From Bacillota bacterium (lineage in GTDB: Bacteria; Bacillota; UBA994; PWPR01): DNA of 64,000 nt. The notes below the pieces were generated by a model. It was not told the origin of the DNA, searched no databases, and saw nothing but the letters and a program-made list of their open reading frames with translations. The position numbers and the translations under genes are program-made. The stretch lies in the NCBI GenBank assembly GCA_028280325.1, contig JANQLZ010000129.1, positions 1 to 64,000 of the forward strand, written 5' to 3'. This document shows positions 1-8,145 of the stretch, piece after piece. Position 1 is the first letter of the stretch; every line of letters begins with the position of its first letter.

Positions 1-304
1 CCAGGCTTAGACTATCATCAGATAAAACTCTTAAAATACCGGTGAAGTGAAAGTGCATATTTATTCTCTGGCTTGTTTAATTCTACTAACACAAAAAACT
101 GTTTGTGATCAAAACACGGCCTGTTCACCGATACCTCTGACTAAGCAAGTAAGCCTCCTTTCAAACCTGAATCTGGCTGCTGTGTTTTGTCTGCCTGCTG
201 TCGCATTATGTTGATTTATATTAGTTGGTGGAAAACAATCTGATACTGTGTCGAAGTAAGCCGGACATATGAAAATTATCATTGTAAAATTAAGAAAAAC
301 TATG

Positions 305-332
305 TTGAAGCCTGTTTTAATTTCTGTATAAT
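305..332 (+). promoter_or_regulatory. Sigma-A-like promoter for the small ORF at 373
   Basis: A -35 box TTGAAG (305-310) and a perfect -10 box TATAAT (327-332) are separated by 16 nt. They lie about 40 nt upstream of the ATG at 373. Nothing else recognisable was seen in 1-304. Confidence 0.6.
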
Positions 333-372
333 ATATTTCGTGTACAAAACTTTGAATGAGAGGATAAGAATA

Positions 373-477
373 ATGTTCTGGCAGCGCAAAACAAATACCT
401 TTACCTTTATAAGTTACTTAACTTTACTGATGATAACTGTAATAATATTAAATTTATATCTGCATTTTAAGCTATAG
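373..477 (+). CDS. Small 34-aa single-pass membrane peptide, unknown function
   Basis: This short reading frame starts ATG at 373 and ends TAG at 475-477. It has a purine-rich ribosome-binding site (GAGAGG) about 10 nt upstream and the promoter at 305-332. The peptide starts with a short polar, positively charged segment (MFWQRKTNTF) followed by one hydrophobic stretch of about 20 residues (FISYLTLLMITVIILNLYLHF, broken by only a few polar residues). That is the layout of a single-spanning small membrane protein. No family is recognised. It stands alone and is convergent with the M24 peptidase gene. The promoter and Shine-Dalgarno site make it better than a chance ORF, but expression is unproven. 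Confidence 0.45.
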   Translation: MFWQRKTNTFTFISYLTLLMITVIILNLYLHFKL

Positions 478-500
478 CTCGAGTACTTGCCATGGGCTGA

Positions 501-534
501 GCAAATAAAAGAGGGGGTTATCTATCAACCCCCT
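501..534 (-). terminator. Intrinsic terminator of the M24 peptidase gene
   Basis: Stem arms 512-519 (AGGGGGTT) and 527-534 (AACCCCCT) enclose a 7-nt loop. On the minus strand the stem is followed by CTTTTATTT. It lies 27 nt past the stop codon at 561. Confidence 0.8.
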
Positions 535-560
535 GTGAATAGCAGTGTATCTGTCTTAAC

Positions 561-1658
561 TCAACATAACTCTCGTGGGTAGTTCGTTAAACTATAACAG
601 CCGTCAGCGGTGATAACGACATCATCTTCAATCCGCACTCCCCCGACCCCTGGAATATAGATACCTGGCTCAATGGTAAACACCATACCTTCAAGTAATA
701 CCACTTCATTGCCATCCACAATATATGGTTCTTCGTGAACCTCTAAACCCAGTCCGTGACCGGTACGATGTGTAAAGTACAGGCCATAACCAGCATCTTC
801 AATAACCTTACGGGTTATACGATCTAGCTCCTGGCAAGTGATGCCCGGTTTGGCAGCTGCTCTTCCGGCCTGATTAGCCCTGCGCACTATCTCATAGATC
901 TTGTTTAGCTCGTCGCTTATTCGGCCAACAGGCAGGGTTCGAGTTATATCTGAGCTGTACCCATTCCATCTGGCTCCCATGTCAATGATCACTAACTCGC
1001 CCTCATTAATAACTCTGTCTTCGGAGGTTGAATGCGGATCAGAGGCCTTTGGCCCTGAAGCAACAGACATAAAGCTCAGGCAATTAGGAGCCTCATCCTG
1101 CAGGACAGCCAAGCCGGCCTCCCGCAGCTGGCTTTCTTTTACCCCAGCTTTTAAAATATCGCGCATCCCCTGCATCATTTTATCAGATAAATCTGCGGCA
1201 TATTGTAGATATTTGAGCTCTTTCTCATCTTTGCACATCCGCATTTCAGCCATTATTGATCGTGCGTCAAGTAAATGGCAGTCTGGCAAAGCCTGCCGAA
1301 TAACATCGTACTCCAGCAACCGGGCTGCTCGATATTCGAATGCAACTACTGAATCAGCCGCAATGCTGTTTTGCGCCGCCCAGCGCTTAACAGTTTCATA
1401 GGGGCCTTCTTCATCTACGTAGGTTATGTAATTTTCAATACCAGTTACTTTTTTTATTTTGGATGATTCAAAGGCCGGGCAATAAGCAAATGCCTCCCCA
1501 ACGGCAGGGACTACAACCATAGTAGGCCGTTCACTCATGTGCATATTAAGCCCGGTAAAGTACAGCAGATTTGCCCCAGGTGCAATAAATACATAGTCTA
1601 TCTGTTGTGCAACAGCCAGCTGCTGCAACTTGGCAATTCGCTCTTGATAATTAAACAC
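561..1658 (-). CDS. M24 family Xaa-Pro aminopeptidase/dipeptidase
   Basis: This is a 365-aa creatinase-fold metallopeptidase that releases residues N-terminal to proline from peptides in the cytoplasm. The N-terminal half is the creatinase N domain. The C-terminal pita-bread domain has all five metal ligands: Asp in IIDMG, Asp in SSDITRT, His in GHGLG (about residue 301), Glu in TIEPG (about 330) and Glu in RIEDD (about 344). The start is GTG at 1658 with GGAGG 8 nt upstream. The length fits the family. It is monocistronic, with a terminator just downstream. Together with the two PepF paralogues and the M28-like enzyme in this window it points to peptide use. The exact substrate, dipeptide or longer peptide, cannot be read from the sequence. 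Confidence 0.9.
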   Translation of the reverse strand: MFNYQERIAKLQQLAVAQQIDYVFIAPGANLLYFTGLNMHMSERPTMVVVPAVGEAFAYCPAFESSKIKKVTGIENYITYVDEEGPYETVKRWAAQNSIAADSVVAFEYRAARLLEYDVIRQALPDCHLLDARSIMAEMRMCKDEKELKYLQYAADLSDKMMQGMRDILKAGVKESQLREAGLAVLQDEAPNCLSFMSVASGPKASDPHSTSEDRVINEGELVIIDMGARWNGYSSDITRTLPVGRISDELNKIYEIVRRANQAGRAAAKPGITCQELDRITRKVIEDAGYGLYFTHRTGHGLGLEVHEEPYIVDGNEVVLLEGMVFTIEPGIYIPGVGGVRIEDDVVITADGCYSLTNYPRELC

Positions 1659-1783
1659 TGAATAACCTCCTTCAATTAATAAATTTTTAGTGTTTTGGGT
1701 CTGAGCATTAATTCAGTTTGGAAGCAGTATTATCCTGCTTTAAGAGCTAAATATCTCAAATTATCCTGATATGGGTTTAGTGG

Positions 1784-2002
1784 GCTTGCCTGCAGCAAGC
1801 GGTGGGCGATGGGTTGGCAGCTGTTTTTTACAATAGCTAAGCTATTGCTGGAACAATTGCATGAACATTGCATGAACGATTGTTTTTAAAGTTGCTGGTT
1901 GACTAGAAATATCCTAAACAACGATGTAAGAGTGGGGTGGGTTTGCTAACGCAAACGGGGTGGAATTGCTCCGCAATTGGTTTGGGCTCGCCTTCGGCAA
2001 GC
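1784..2002. repeat. Array of mini-hairpins separated by G-rich spacers
   Basis: Short perfect or near-perfect hairpins with different stems occur at 1784-1800 (GCTTGC/GCAAGC), 1941-1956 (GTTTGC/GCAAAC), 1964-1978 (AATTGC/GCAATT) and 1986-2002 (GCTcGCC/GGCaAGC). The last three are tandem, joined by spacers such as GGGGTGG and GGTTTGG. Stem sequences differ but pairing is kept. The phased 11-nt array at 1831-1885 sits between the first and second hairpin. Confidence 0.6.
1831..1885. repeat. Phased 11-12-nt degenerate repeat array (copy A)
   Basis: Five units follow without spacers: CAATAGCTAAG, CTATTGCTGGAA, CAATTGCATGAA, CATTGCATGAA and CGATTG. The shared core is CNATTG with a period of 11-12 nt, close to one helical turn. 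The same kind of array recurs at 2211, 11853, 33969, 36445 and 36729. Confidence 0.5.
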
Positions 2003-2026
2003 GGGGTGCAGTTGGTTGGGATCTAG

Positions 2027-2153
2027 GCTTTCAGAAATATGCCCAGCTTAAGGAAATTTTAGGATAATACATTTATTATATCCTTAAGAAAATTTCTTAG
2101 TGTGAAAAAGTGTTTTGAGGCAAAAGCACTTGCCAACAGAACCGTCCCTATGG
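2027..2153. repeat. Structured intergenic element, copy a (3' end lost) with REP-like palindrome
   Basis: This is a degenerate member of the element seen intact at 2319-2439, 2468-2649 and 36813-36946. The left arm GGCTTTCAGAAATATGCCCA is present. The central hairpin keeps the AGGATAATAC core. A second hairpin pairs AAGTGTTTTG with CAAAAGCACTT (2108-2131). The right outer arm is missing. In its place stands AACAGAACCGTCCCTATGG (2135-2153), which resembles REP ends around RAYT transposases. Confidence 0.5.
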
Positions 2154-2210
2154 CTGGTTTATAAAAAAGCAAACCTGCCTCTCAAAAGACAGCCTATTCC
2201 CAGCAGAGGA

Positions 2211-2267
2211 CAATTGACAAGCAATCTTTCAGCAATTGTTAATACAATCATACAGCTATTGCATAAA
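2211..2267. repeat. Phased 11-12-nt degenerate repeat array (copy B)
   Basis: Units start at 2211 (CAATTGACAAG), 2222 (CAATCTTTCAG), 2233 (CAATTGTTAATA), 2245 (CAATCATACAG) and 2256 (CTATTGCATAAA). The period is 11-12 nt. Confidence 0.55.
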
Positions 2268-2318
2268 TGATGCTTCATAAAAAGATTTAATAACCACCTT
2301 AAAGTATCACTCACACAG

Positions 2319-2439
2319 GCTTTCAGAATTATGCCCAGATCAAGGAATAGAAGAAATTTTCTACAAGGATAATACGAGTTAGTATATCATTGAGAAAATT
2401 TCTTCGTGTGACGTAGTAGATGGGTATGATTATGGAAGC
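2319..2439. repeat. Structured intergenic element, copy b
   Basis: The outer stem pairs 2319-2337 with 2421-2439, using several G-U pairs and one G.A mismatch. The inner hairpin pairs AGAAATTTTCT with AGAAAATTTCT and then (C)AAGGAT-A-ATAC with GTATATCATTG. Strand segments GATCAAGGAATAG and GTGTGACGTAGTA join the two stems and recur in the other copies. Confidence 0.65.
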
Positions 2440-2467
2440 ACAGCAAGTACGAAGTTCTAATTCTCAG

Positions 2468-2649
2468 GCTCACAGAATTGAAGCTAGATCAAGGAATAAA
2501 AAAAAGTTGCAACAAAGATAATACAATAGTATATCTTTGGGCAACTTTTTGCATATGACAAAGTGTTTTGGTACAAAAGCACTTACCATATATAAACAAT
2601 ATAGAATCTCGGATATAGCTCAATTATGGTAGCTTCCGTGGAAAGAACC
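2468..2649. repeat. Structured intergenic element, copy c, 3' of the pseudopilin gene
   Basis: The outer stem pairs 2468-2486 with 2616-2633 (GAATTGA/TCAATT core). The inner hairpin has arms AAAAGTTGC and GCAACTTTT around the GATAATAC...GTATATC core. A second hairpin AAGTGTTTTG/CAAAAGCACTT follows. GTGGAAAGAACC (2638-2649) ends 5 nt before the stop codon of the minus-strand gene at 2655, the same placement as copy f. Read on the minus strand, the inner hairpin is followed by a run of nine T, so it may also terminate transcription. Confidence 0.65.
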
Positions 2650-2654
2650 AATAA

Positions 2655-3299
2655 CTACTGTTTGTGATTATGCCCTTCGCCATCCTCAAGTTCAAAGGTC
2701 TTGGCGAATTGGAATGAGGTTGCACTGGCATCGGCACCCATTTCCTGTGGGGTAATGCCGTTATACAGTAAGACATCATCTTCAGAATCATCTTCCGGAG
2801 TAGCGTCAACATCGCCATAAGAGACTACTATGTGACCCTGGCCATCTTCATCGGCATAAACAATTACTCTGATATGCTCAGGTATTCCACCTTCAATGTA
2901 GTCGTCGGATATCTCTTTTGCTCTTGAATCAGCATCGGGTACCCCGTCAGTTTCAGGATCTATTAAGACATTATGTATAGACGGATCTGAATCAGGCGCT
3001 CCAGGATCATCTGAGCCATCATATTCGAACAGGTCACCGCTCTCGGCTTCAGTCTCCAAGACGTTTGGATTAATAACAAACATTCCGCCGATACATGAAG
3101 TTAATTCTTTTTCAGTTGCGTAACGCTGCATTGAATTTGCTATTAACTGCATATTATTCTTCAAAGCTTCGATACGTGCATTTTTTATCGTCTGTGTTAC
3201 TCGTGGCACTGCGATACCAGCAATGATTGCCATTATGGCTAATACTGCCAGTAACTCAAAGAGTGTAAAGCCATAATTTTTAAAGAACTTTTTGAACAT
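2655..3299 (-). CDS. Type IV pilin-like (pseudopilin) protein
   Basis: This 214-aa protein has a class III signal peptide: a basic 10-residue leader (MFKKFFKNYG) cut before FTLFELLAVLAIMAIIAGIAVP, with the conserved Glu at +5. The methylated hydrophobic helix is followed by a C-terminal domain of about 170 residues rich in Asp and Glu, ending in a short His-containing tail. It would be processed by a prepilin peptidase and held in or on the membrane. No pilus assembly ATPase, PilC or peptidase lies nearby, so it is a stand-alone (minor) pilin gene. The acidic domain may bind calcium or metal (inference). The start is ATG at 3299 with GGGGGGAG upstream. Structured repeat c follows directly downstream. 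Confidence 0.8.
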   Translation of the reverse strand: MFKKFFKNYGFTLFELLAVLAIMAIIAGIAVPRVTQTIKNARIEALKNNMQLIANSMQRYATEKELTSCIGGMFVINPNVLETEAESGDLFEYDGSDDPGAPDSDPSIHNVLIDPETDGVPDADSRAKEISDDYIEGGIPEHIRVIVYADEDGQGHIVVSYGDVDATPEDDSEDDVLLYNGITPQEMGADASATSFQFAKTFELEDGEGHNHKQ

Positions 3300-3474
3300 A
3301 AAGTTCTCCCCCCTCAGTTATTTTTGTAGAATCAGAATACCACTATTTACTTTCAAAGTAAAGCAAAACAAGTCTTTTTTATGAAAAATTATTTGTTTGC
3401 AATATTCTGAATTTTAAATTATCTTTAAAGTAAGATTTTTTGTCACGTTATACTTTGATATTATAACAAAAAAT

Positions 3475-3501
3475 AATAAAAAAAACAGCTAGAGATATAG
3501 C
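3475..3501 (-). terminator. Possible weak terminator after the gene at 3544
   Basis: On the minus strand AGCTA, a 6-nt loop, TAGCT and then GTTTTTTTT follow the stop codon at 3544. The stem is only 5 bp. Confidence 0.35.
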
Positions 3502-3543
3502 TAATTTGAATTTTATATTATTATATATGTTAACTCATTGTTA

Positions 3544-3933
3544 TTAATTTTCGACATCTTTAGGCCTTTTCCATAGAGAAGAGGCTAAAGGAATTTTTTT
3601 CCTGTCAAAAATCATTCTGCGCCTGTTCTGCGGCCTCAAGTAAACTATCCTGGATCTACAAAACCTGACGATAGTTGCCAATATTTTTCCAATAAACATA
3701 CTCGCTAAAACACCAGCCGGGACACTTAGTACAAAGGCATTAAGGTAATTGGCAACAATCGCTGATATTGGCAGAATAACCGATTGGCTGAGCCAATAGC
3801 CGATACTCAGAGGCAAAGCCAACAGCCCTGCTCCAAAACCAGCATAGGTAGAAACATAAATTAACCAGCCTACCAATACCCATAACAGCCCGAGCCAAAT
3901 ACTTAGTCCACTAAAACGTTCTTTCTTTAACAT
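3544..3933 (-). CDS. Hypothetical multi-pass membrane protein
   Basis: This 129-aa protein has three or four hydrophobic segments: about residues 10-30 (WLGLLWVLVGWLIYVSTYAG), 33-50, 52-70 and 72-90. A very basic cytoplasmic tail follows (RFCRSR, NRRRMIFDRKK). No family is recognised. It lies alone between the pseudopilin gene and the 195-aa gene, all on the same strand with gaps over 100 nt, so an operon is not evident. The start is ATG at 3933 with a weak purine-rich site upstream. Confidence 0.55.
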   Translation of the reverse strand: MLKKERFSGLSIWLGLLWVLVGWLIYVSTYAGFGAGLLALPLSIGYWLSQSVILPISAIVANYLNAFVLSVPAGVLASMFIGKILATIVRFCRSRIVYLRPQNRRRMIFDRKKIPLASSLWKRPKDVEN

Positions 3934-4046
3934 TAATATCAGTCCCTTCCCATCGGGTAAGAATTAGCTATTAATGTATATGAAATTTTCGAGAATAATA
4001 TGTTTAGTTTTGGCAGATTGAGCTAGCCCTTTAGGTTACCAATGGT

Positions 4047-4634
4047 TCAGCTGTCGCTCTCCGGCCATGATTCAAACTCAGCCAGAACCGCTTCTCTGGT
4101 TTGATAGCAGATATCCGGCAGCTGCCCACCCCAGGCCTGATCAGCAGCAGCAAAGCCCTGTAAAAAGCCTTCTTTAATCTGAGCCGCTTTTTCTGGATCA
4201 TTACCAGCCAGCGCTTTAGCCAGGCCAATAATCCTGCCCGAGGTTTTGTCTACACTCCAAAAACCACCTTCTGCCAGATTTAACTTAGCCTGTTCGATTT
4301 TTTCAGGATCTATTTTGCCCTTATCCAGTAACTCTGCTAGAGCCTGCCGGTAGCCAACAGCCTGATCAGCTACAATCTCCTGGGCCATCTGCATAAATCC
4401 TTCACGCATGCTGTCTTGATGCTCCTGCTTCAGGCGTTCAATCTCTGTTTTCGATACAGAATATTTAGCTATTTGGGGTGGCGAATAAATGATATTTTCT
4501 TTACTGTCAGCCAACGGGCTGCTTTGATATTCAACCCCACTACCAGTTTTTTCTCTTTGCTGTAACTGAGTTTTACGCTTATCGATGGTTGAAAGGGAAC
4601 GATGGATATGGGTAGAGTCAGTAATTCTCATCAT
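4047..4634 (-). CDS. Hypothetical soluble 195-aa protein
   Basis: The first 60 residues are polar and look disordered (HRSLSTIDKRKTQLQQREK). The rest is predicted mostly helical, with EGFLQGFAAADQAWGGQLPD near the C-terminus. No signal peptide or membrane span is seen, and I do not recognise the family. Two ATG codons are adjacent (4634 and 4631). GGAGG lies 4 nt before the first and 7 nt before the second, so the second may be the true start. It is separate from the thiN operon by more than 100 nt. Confidence 0.6.
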   Translation of the reverse strand: MMRITDSTHIHRSLSTIDKRKTQLQQREKTGSGVEYQSSPLADSKENIIYSPPQIAKYSVSKTEIERLKQEHQDSMREGFMQMAQEIVADQAVGYRQALAELLDKGKIDPEKIEQAKLNLAEGGFWSVDKTSGRIIGLAKALAGNDPEKAAQIKEGFLQGFAAADQAWGGQLPDICYQTREAVLAEFESWPESDS

Positions 4635-4746
4635 AATACCTCCATAAACTAATCATTAGCTATGCTTAATAGTTTATATCGGATCATCTTGCCATTAAAT
4701 TTATACTATCCAGTAATTCAGTTTTTGAAAGGATACAGCTGGCATA

Positions 4747-5412
4747 CTACCTCTTATAAATCGCATCTATTTCCTTGATTACCAGCAGCACGCCATTGTC
4801 AATAGCTATCTGGGCTGGACTGGCAACTAATTCATTGCTTATCCCCAATGAGCTGCCCTGAATTAGCACACTGTCATTTAAGGGATATTTCAATCCTGTG
4901 GTTGTCACACCCTGAACCTGGGAGGTTAAAGGAATTAAGGATACATATGAGCCGATCTTCCCGGTGATTTGGATACTATCGGTGATCGCTTGGACAAAAC
5001 GCCCGTTGTCATCGCAGAGGCGTATCTCAAGGCCTTTGTAGGCGTATTTCAAAAGCAGAAAAACATTGCCGAAAATATGATCTATCCTACGGCCATGTAA
5101 GGCAGCCAGGACCTTTATCTGCTGATATCCGCGATCAATGCAGTAGTCAATTGCTGCCTCCAGATCGGTAAAGTTTTTTTCAGCTGGAAATTCTACAACC
5201 TTGGAACCAGCCTTGACTATGTTTTGAATGACCCCTTTCGCACAGGAATCCATATCCCCTATCACTACATCAGGGATTCGCCCTGCTCGCAACAGATGCT
5301 CTGCTCCCAAGTCAGCACCAATAATCAGATCAGCATCTTTCAAGTGTTTTGCCAGGGTAGGCAAGGCTGGGGCTTTTCCACCAGCCATTATCAAGGCCTT
5401 TTTAACTGACAT
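4747..5412 (-). CDS. thiN: Thiamine pyrophosphokinase
   Basis: This 221-aa enzyme transfers pyrophosphate from ATP to thiamine, making the cofactor TPP in the cytosol. Family features are the N-terminal strand ALIMAGG, GADLGAEHLL, the acidic VIGDMDS motif, NFTDLEAAIDYC (Asp for Mg-ATP) and GRRIDH, followed by the C-terminal beta-sandwich that binds thiamine. The length is typical of the Firmicute form. The start overlaps the end of thiT by 11 bp, so transporter and kinase are translationally coupled and act in sequence: uptake, then phosphorylation. No TPP riboswitch was seen in front of the operon. Confidence 0.9.
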   Translation of the reverse strand: MSVKKALIMAGGKAPALPTLAKHLKDADLIIGADLGAEHLLRAGRIPDVVIGDMDSCAKGVIQNIVKAGSKVVEFPAEKNFTDLEAAIDYCIDRGYQQIKVLAALHGRRIDHIFGNVFLLLKYAYKGLEIRLCDDNGRFVQAITDSIQITGKIGSYVSLIPLTSQVQGVTTTGLKYPLNDSVLIQGSSLGISNELVASPAQIAIDNGVLLVIKEIDAIYKR

Positions 5413-5920
5413 GCCATTCTCTCCTGGTCAGCATAATCATCAATACCAGAGATATTATGATTTCAGGCACCATAAAAGCCGCATTGTACTGGATTGAGCC
5501 GGCTATGGCAATGCTGTATTCAATGCCCTTGAACCAAAAAAATACACCAGAAACAACATGACTGACAAACCGCAAAGTCCCAGCCACTAAAACTGCTGCC
5601 GTGACAGCAGCAATACTTTTTTTGCGCTGCCAAAAACCGACCAGACCCAGCAAACCGAAAGCCAGCAAATAGTCCAAAAAGAACTGCATCCAGTGCAGAT
5701 AATAGGGCTTAAGCATAAAATCGATTATCCCAAATGCCCCCCCAGCCAGCAAGCCGGTCCTCCAACCCCTTCTCCAGGCCAAAAACATAATTGGCACCAT
5801 ACTGCCTAAGGTAACAGAGCCGCCATTGGGCAGTTGATATATTTTAAGAAAATTGAAAAAAACCGCTAAAGCGATCATCGCCCCGCTCTCCACGATTATT
5901 ATTACAGATTTATTTCTCAT
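5402..5920 (-). CDS. thiT: ECF transporter thiamine-specific S component
   Basis: This 172-aa, six-span membrane protein binds thiamine and delivers it through an EcfA-EcfA'-EcfT module. ThiT hallmarks are visible: LPNGGSVTLGSMVPI near residue 28, RRGWRTGLLAGGAFGI, and FVSHVVSGVFFW with the ligand-contacting Trp, Tyr and His residues. The start was set at ATG 5920 (MRNKS) because the upstream 36 codons are the larC2 frame and are not ThiT-like. It overlaps larC2 by 11 bp and thiN by 11 bp. The only ECF A/A'/T set in this window is at 40002-42095. Whether ThiT shares that set or uses another is unknown. Confidence 0.9.
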   Translation of the reverse strand: MRNKSVIIIVESGAMIALAVFFNFLKIYQLPNGGSVTLGSMVPIMFLAWRRGWRTGLLAGGAFGIIDFMLKPYYLHWMQFFLDYLLAFGLLGLVGFWQRKKSIAAVTAAVLVAGTLRFVSHVVSGVFFWFKGIEYSIAIAGSIQYNAAFMVPEIIISLVLMIMLTRREWHVS

Positions 5921-6422
5921 GATTAACCTCTTGTTCAAAGTTGCTGGCAAGAAATGCTCTTGTGGCAACAGCTCTGACAGCTTGAATAGACATATTGTGC
6001 TTAAGAGCAATTTCCTGGCAATCATCATATTCCGGCTTAATATTAACTATTTTACCTTTCCAACGAGCAATTTTAATATTAACAGGACCCAGTTTGGTTT
6101 CGGTCCTGACTAATTCACGTTGACATTTTATTCTGGAGACCGGGCTTAATCTCATGCCTAAAGTACCAGAATGTTTGAACAACAAATCTATTAACGGCTC
6201 CAACCGTTCTGCTGAGGCCATTACATTTAAGGCTACTCCTGGTCTGTTTTTCTTCATCTGAACAGGGGTGTAGCTGACATCAAGGGCGCCACCCTTAAAC
6301 AACTGGTTCATCAAAAAGCCCAGCCGTTCTCCATCAGTATCATCGCAGTTGGTTTCAATGGTGATGATGGTGTCGGTGCTCTCCATGTTCAGGGTGGTGG
6401 CCATGCTTTCCATCGCCATCAT
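5910..6422 (-). CDS. larC: LarC C-terminal half (LarC2), nickel-pincer cofactor biosynthesis
   Basis: This frame encodes the C-terminal domain of LarC, the CTP-dependent cyclometallase that inserts nickel into the pincer cofactor of lactate racemase-type enzymes. It carries the conserved ETNCDDTDGERLGFLMNQLF motif and the PEYDDCQEIA segment. It is offset from larC1 by +1 (equal to -2) and overlaps it by 68 bp (6355-6422). The LarC2 frame is also open upstream through an A9 tract (6452-6460 as T9 on the plus strand). In Lactobacillus plantarum LarC1 and LarC2 are joined by programmed frameshifting, and the layout here fits that. The listed start (ATG 6422) has no convincing ribosome-binding site, which supports a fused product. 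Confidence 0.85.
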   Translation of the reverse strand: MMAMESMATTLNMESTDTIITIETNCDDTDGERLGFLMNQLFKGGALDVSYTPVQMKKNRPGVALNVMASAERLEPLIDLLFKHSGTLGMRLSPVSRIKCQRELVRTETKLGPVNIKIARWKGKIVNIKPEYDDCQEIALKHNMSIQAVRAVATRAFLASNFEQEVNHEK

Positions 6423-7176
6423 GGTCGTGGTGATGGTGTCGCTGGAAGTTATTTTTTTTTCGCTCCCCTACTAAAAGGCGAGTAAAATTAGGTATTTCCA
6501 ATTCGTGGGTGCCGGCCCCATAACCGATTTTAGCAATGCTCATCTGGGGCTGGTAGCCAAAGCTGTCTGCCAAGGCAGTTACTAACGCTGCCCCGGTAGG
6601 TGTAACCAACTCGTTTCTGAGGCCCTGGCAGTAGGTTGGGATATCTCTTTCAGTCAGTATTTTAAGGGTAGCAGGTGCTGGTACAGGAATCACTCCATGA
6701 GCGGCATGCACAAAGCCGGTTCCCAAATGTAATGGAGAAACTACTATCTCCGGCCAATTCATCATCTCCAGAGCGATGCAGTTTCCGACAATATCTACAA
6801 TTGCATCAATCGCTCCCACTTCATGAAAATGAACTTCGTTAAGAGTGCTGCCGTGAACCTGAGCCTCAGCCTTTGCTAATACAGTAAAAACCTCAATGCT
6901 CTTTTGCTTTACTTTATCTGAGAGCTCGGAGTTGTTGATGATCTCAGTTATCTCTGTCAGTCCCCGGTGATGATGGTCTTCGGCGCAGTGGACCTGCACT
7001 TTAGTGCCGGTAACACCGTTTTTAATTACCCGCTCGGCCGTGAGCTGATATCCTTCAAGTTTTAGTTTCGCCAATTCCTGTAAAAGATCTGTTAATGCGA
7101 TTCCGGCATCGACAAATGCCCCTAACAACATGTCTCCAGCTACACCGCTGAAAGCATGGATATAAACTATACTCAT
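6355..7176 (-). CDS. larC: LarC N-terminal half (LarC1), nickel-pincer cofactor biosynthesis
   Basis: This 273-aa product starts with the LarC signature HAFSGVAGDMLLGAFVDAG and contains HFHEVGAIDAIVDIVG, with candidate metal and CTP-site residues. Its last 30 or so residues are dominated by His, Asp, Glu and Gly, a likely nickel store. The stop at 6355 lies inside the overlap with larC2. Reading through by a +1 or -2 shift gives full-length LarC of about 410 residues. An A9 run in the codons Arg-Lys-Lys-Asn just before the His-rich tail is a good slippage site. The ATG at 7176 is 2 nt after the larB stop, so the two are co-translated. larA and larE are not in the window. Confidence 0.9.
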   Translation of the reverse strand: MSIVYIHAFSGVAGDMLLGAFVDAGIALTDLLQELAKLKLEGYQLTAERVIKNGVTGTKVQVHCAEDHHHRGLTEITEIINNSELSDKVKQKSIEVFTVLAKAEAQVHGSTLNEVHFHEVGAIDAIVDIVGNCIALEMMNWPEIVVSPLHLGTGFVHAAHGVIPVPAPATLKILTERDIPTYCQGLRNELVTPTGAALVTALADSFGYQPQMSIAKIGYGAGTHELEIPNFTRLLVGERKKNNFQRHHHHDHDGDGKHGHHPEHGEHRHHHHH

Positions 7177-7178
7177 TA

Positions 7179-7934
7179 TTACTCGCTCCTTAAATGATTA
7201 ATAATTGAAGCGGAATATCCTGCTCCAAAGCCATTATCTATGTTTACCACTGTTATACCAGAGGCACAGCTGGTCAGCATGGCCAACAAGGCCGAGATAC
7301 CCTGGAAATTGGCACCATAGCCAACACTTGTAGGTACCGCAATTAAGGGCTTGTAAACCAGGCCGCCTACAACTGAGGCCAACGCCCCTTCCATACCGGC
7401 AACTACAATAATTACCCGGGCTTCATCCAGCTTCTGTTTATTCTGCAATAAGCGGTGCACACCGGCAACACCGACATCATATAACCTTTCAACCTTATTG
7501 CCCATAATAACTGCTGTCTCTACAGCTTCTTCAGCAACAGGTAAATCAGATGTACCAGCAGATATCACTAAGATAGTGCCCAGCCCTGTAACCTTAACAT
7601 CTTGTTCATAAGCGACAGTCCGGGCCAGCTGATTAAAGCGCACCTGAGGAACCAGAGCTTTAATTGCCTGGTACTGGCCCATTGTAGCTCTGGTAGCCAA
7701 TACCCTGCCGTTTTTTTGAGCCAGTCTCTCAAATATATTTGCAATATGCTCATCAGTTTTACCAGGGCAGTAGATAACTTCCGGGAACCCTGAGCGCAGG
7801 GCTCGATGATTATCAATTTTAGCATAGCCAACGTCTTCGAAAGGCAAATCTTTCAATCTATCAATGGCGGTTTCAATTTCAATTGAGTTAGAACGCACCT
7901 TTTCCAATAACTGTTTCAGCTTCTCTCTTTCCAC
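7179..7934 (-). CDS. larB: LarB, nicotinic acid adenine dinucleotide carboxylase/hydrolase
   Basis: This 251-aa protein belongs to the LarB/PurE-like (AIR carboxylase) family. LarB carboxylates NaAD at C5 of the pyridinium ring and cleaves the phosphoanhydride, giving the precursor later thiolated by LarE. Family features are the ERLAQKNGRVLATRAT region, ISAGTSDLPVAEEA, DVGVAGVHRLL and a C-terminal Rossmann-like half with VVAGMEGALASVVGGL and VPTSVGYGA. The start is GTG with GGAG upstream. It is the first gene of larB-larC-thiT-thiN. A 210-bp divergent region separates it from the aminopeptidase at 8146. Confidence 0.9.
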   Translation of the reverse strand: MEREKLKQLLEKVRSNSIEIETAIDRLKDLPFEDVGYAKIDNHRALRSGFPEVIYCPGKTDEHIANIFERLAQKNGRVLATRATMGQYQAIKALVPQVRFNQLARTVAYEQDVKVTGLGTILVISAGTSDLPVAEEAVETAVIMGNKVERLYDVGVAGVHRLLQNKQKLDEARVIIVVAGMEGALASVVGGLVYKPLIAVPTSVGYGANFQGISALLAMLTSCASGITVVNIDNGFGAGYSASIINHLRSE

Positions 7935-8145
7935 TAAATCACTCCTATTTTATTGTGAGCTAATATTGCCAGATACAATAGACAGCGACTGATAGCCTAA
8001 AATGGTAATAGCGCTGTCAACCCGAGCAAAAACCTGCAAAAAGCTGTTTCTTCGATTATTATTTAATTGTTTCCAACGGCTCCGGCAGGATTCCTTCTTT
8101 CTGTTATCAAAGTATATAATACCAAATATAAGGGGGAGTTAAAAG

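Noticed and set aside
901-1401. 166-codon plus-strand frame opposite the M24 peptidase
   Set aside because: It is the antisense frame of a well-supported gene.
7935-8145. TPP riboswitch before the larB-thiN operon
   Set aside because: The conserved THI-box motifs are absent.
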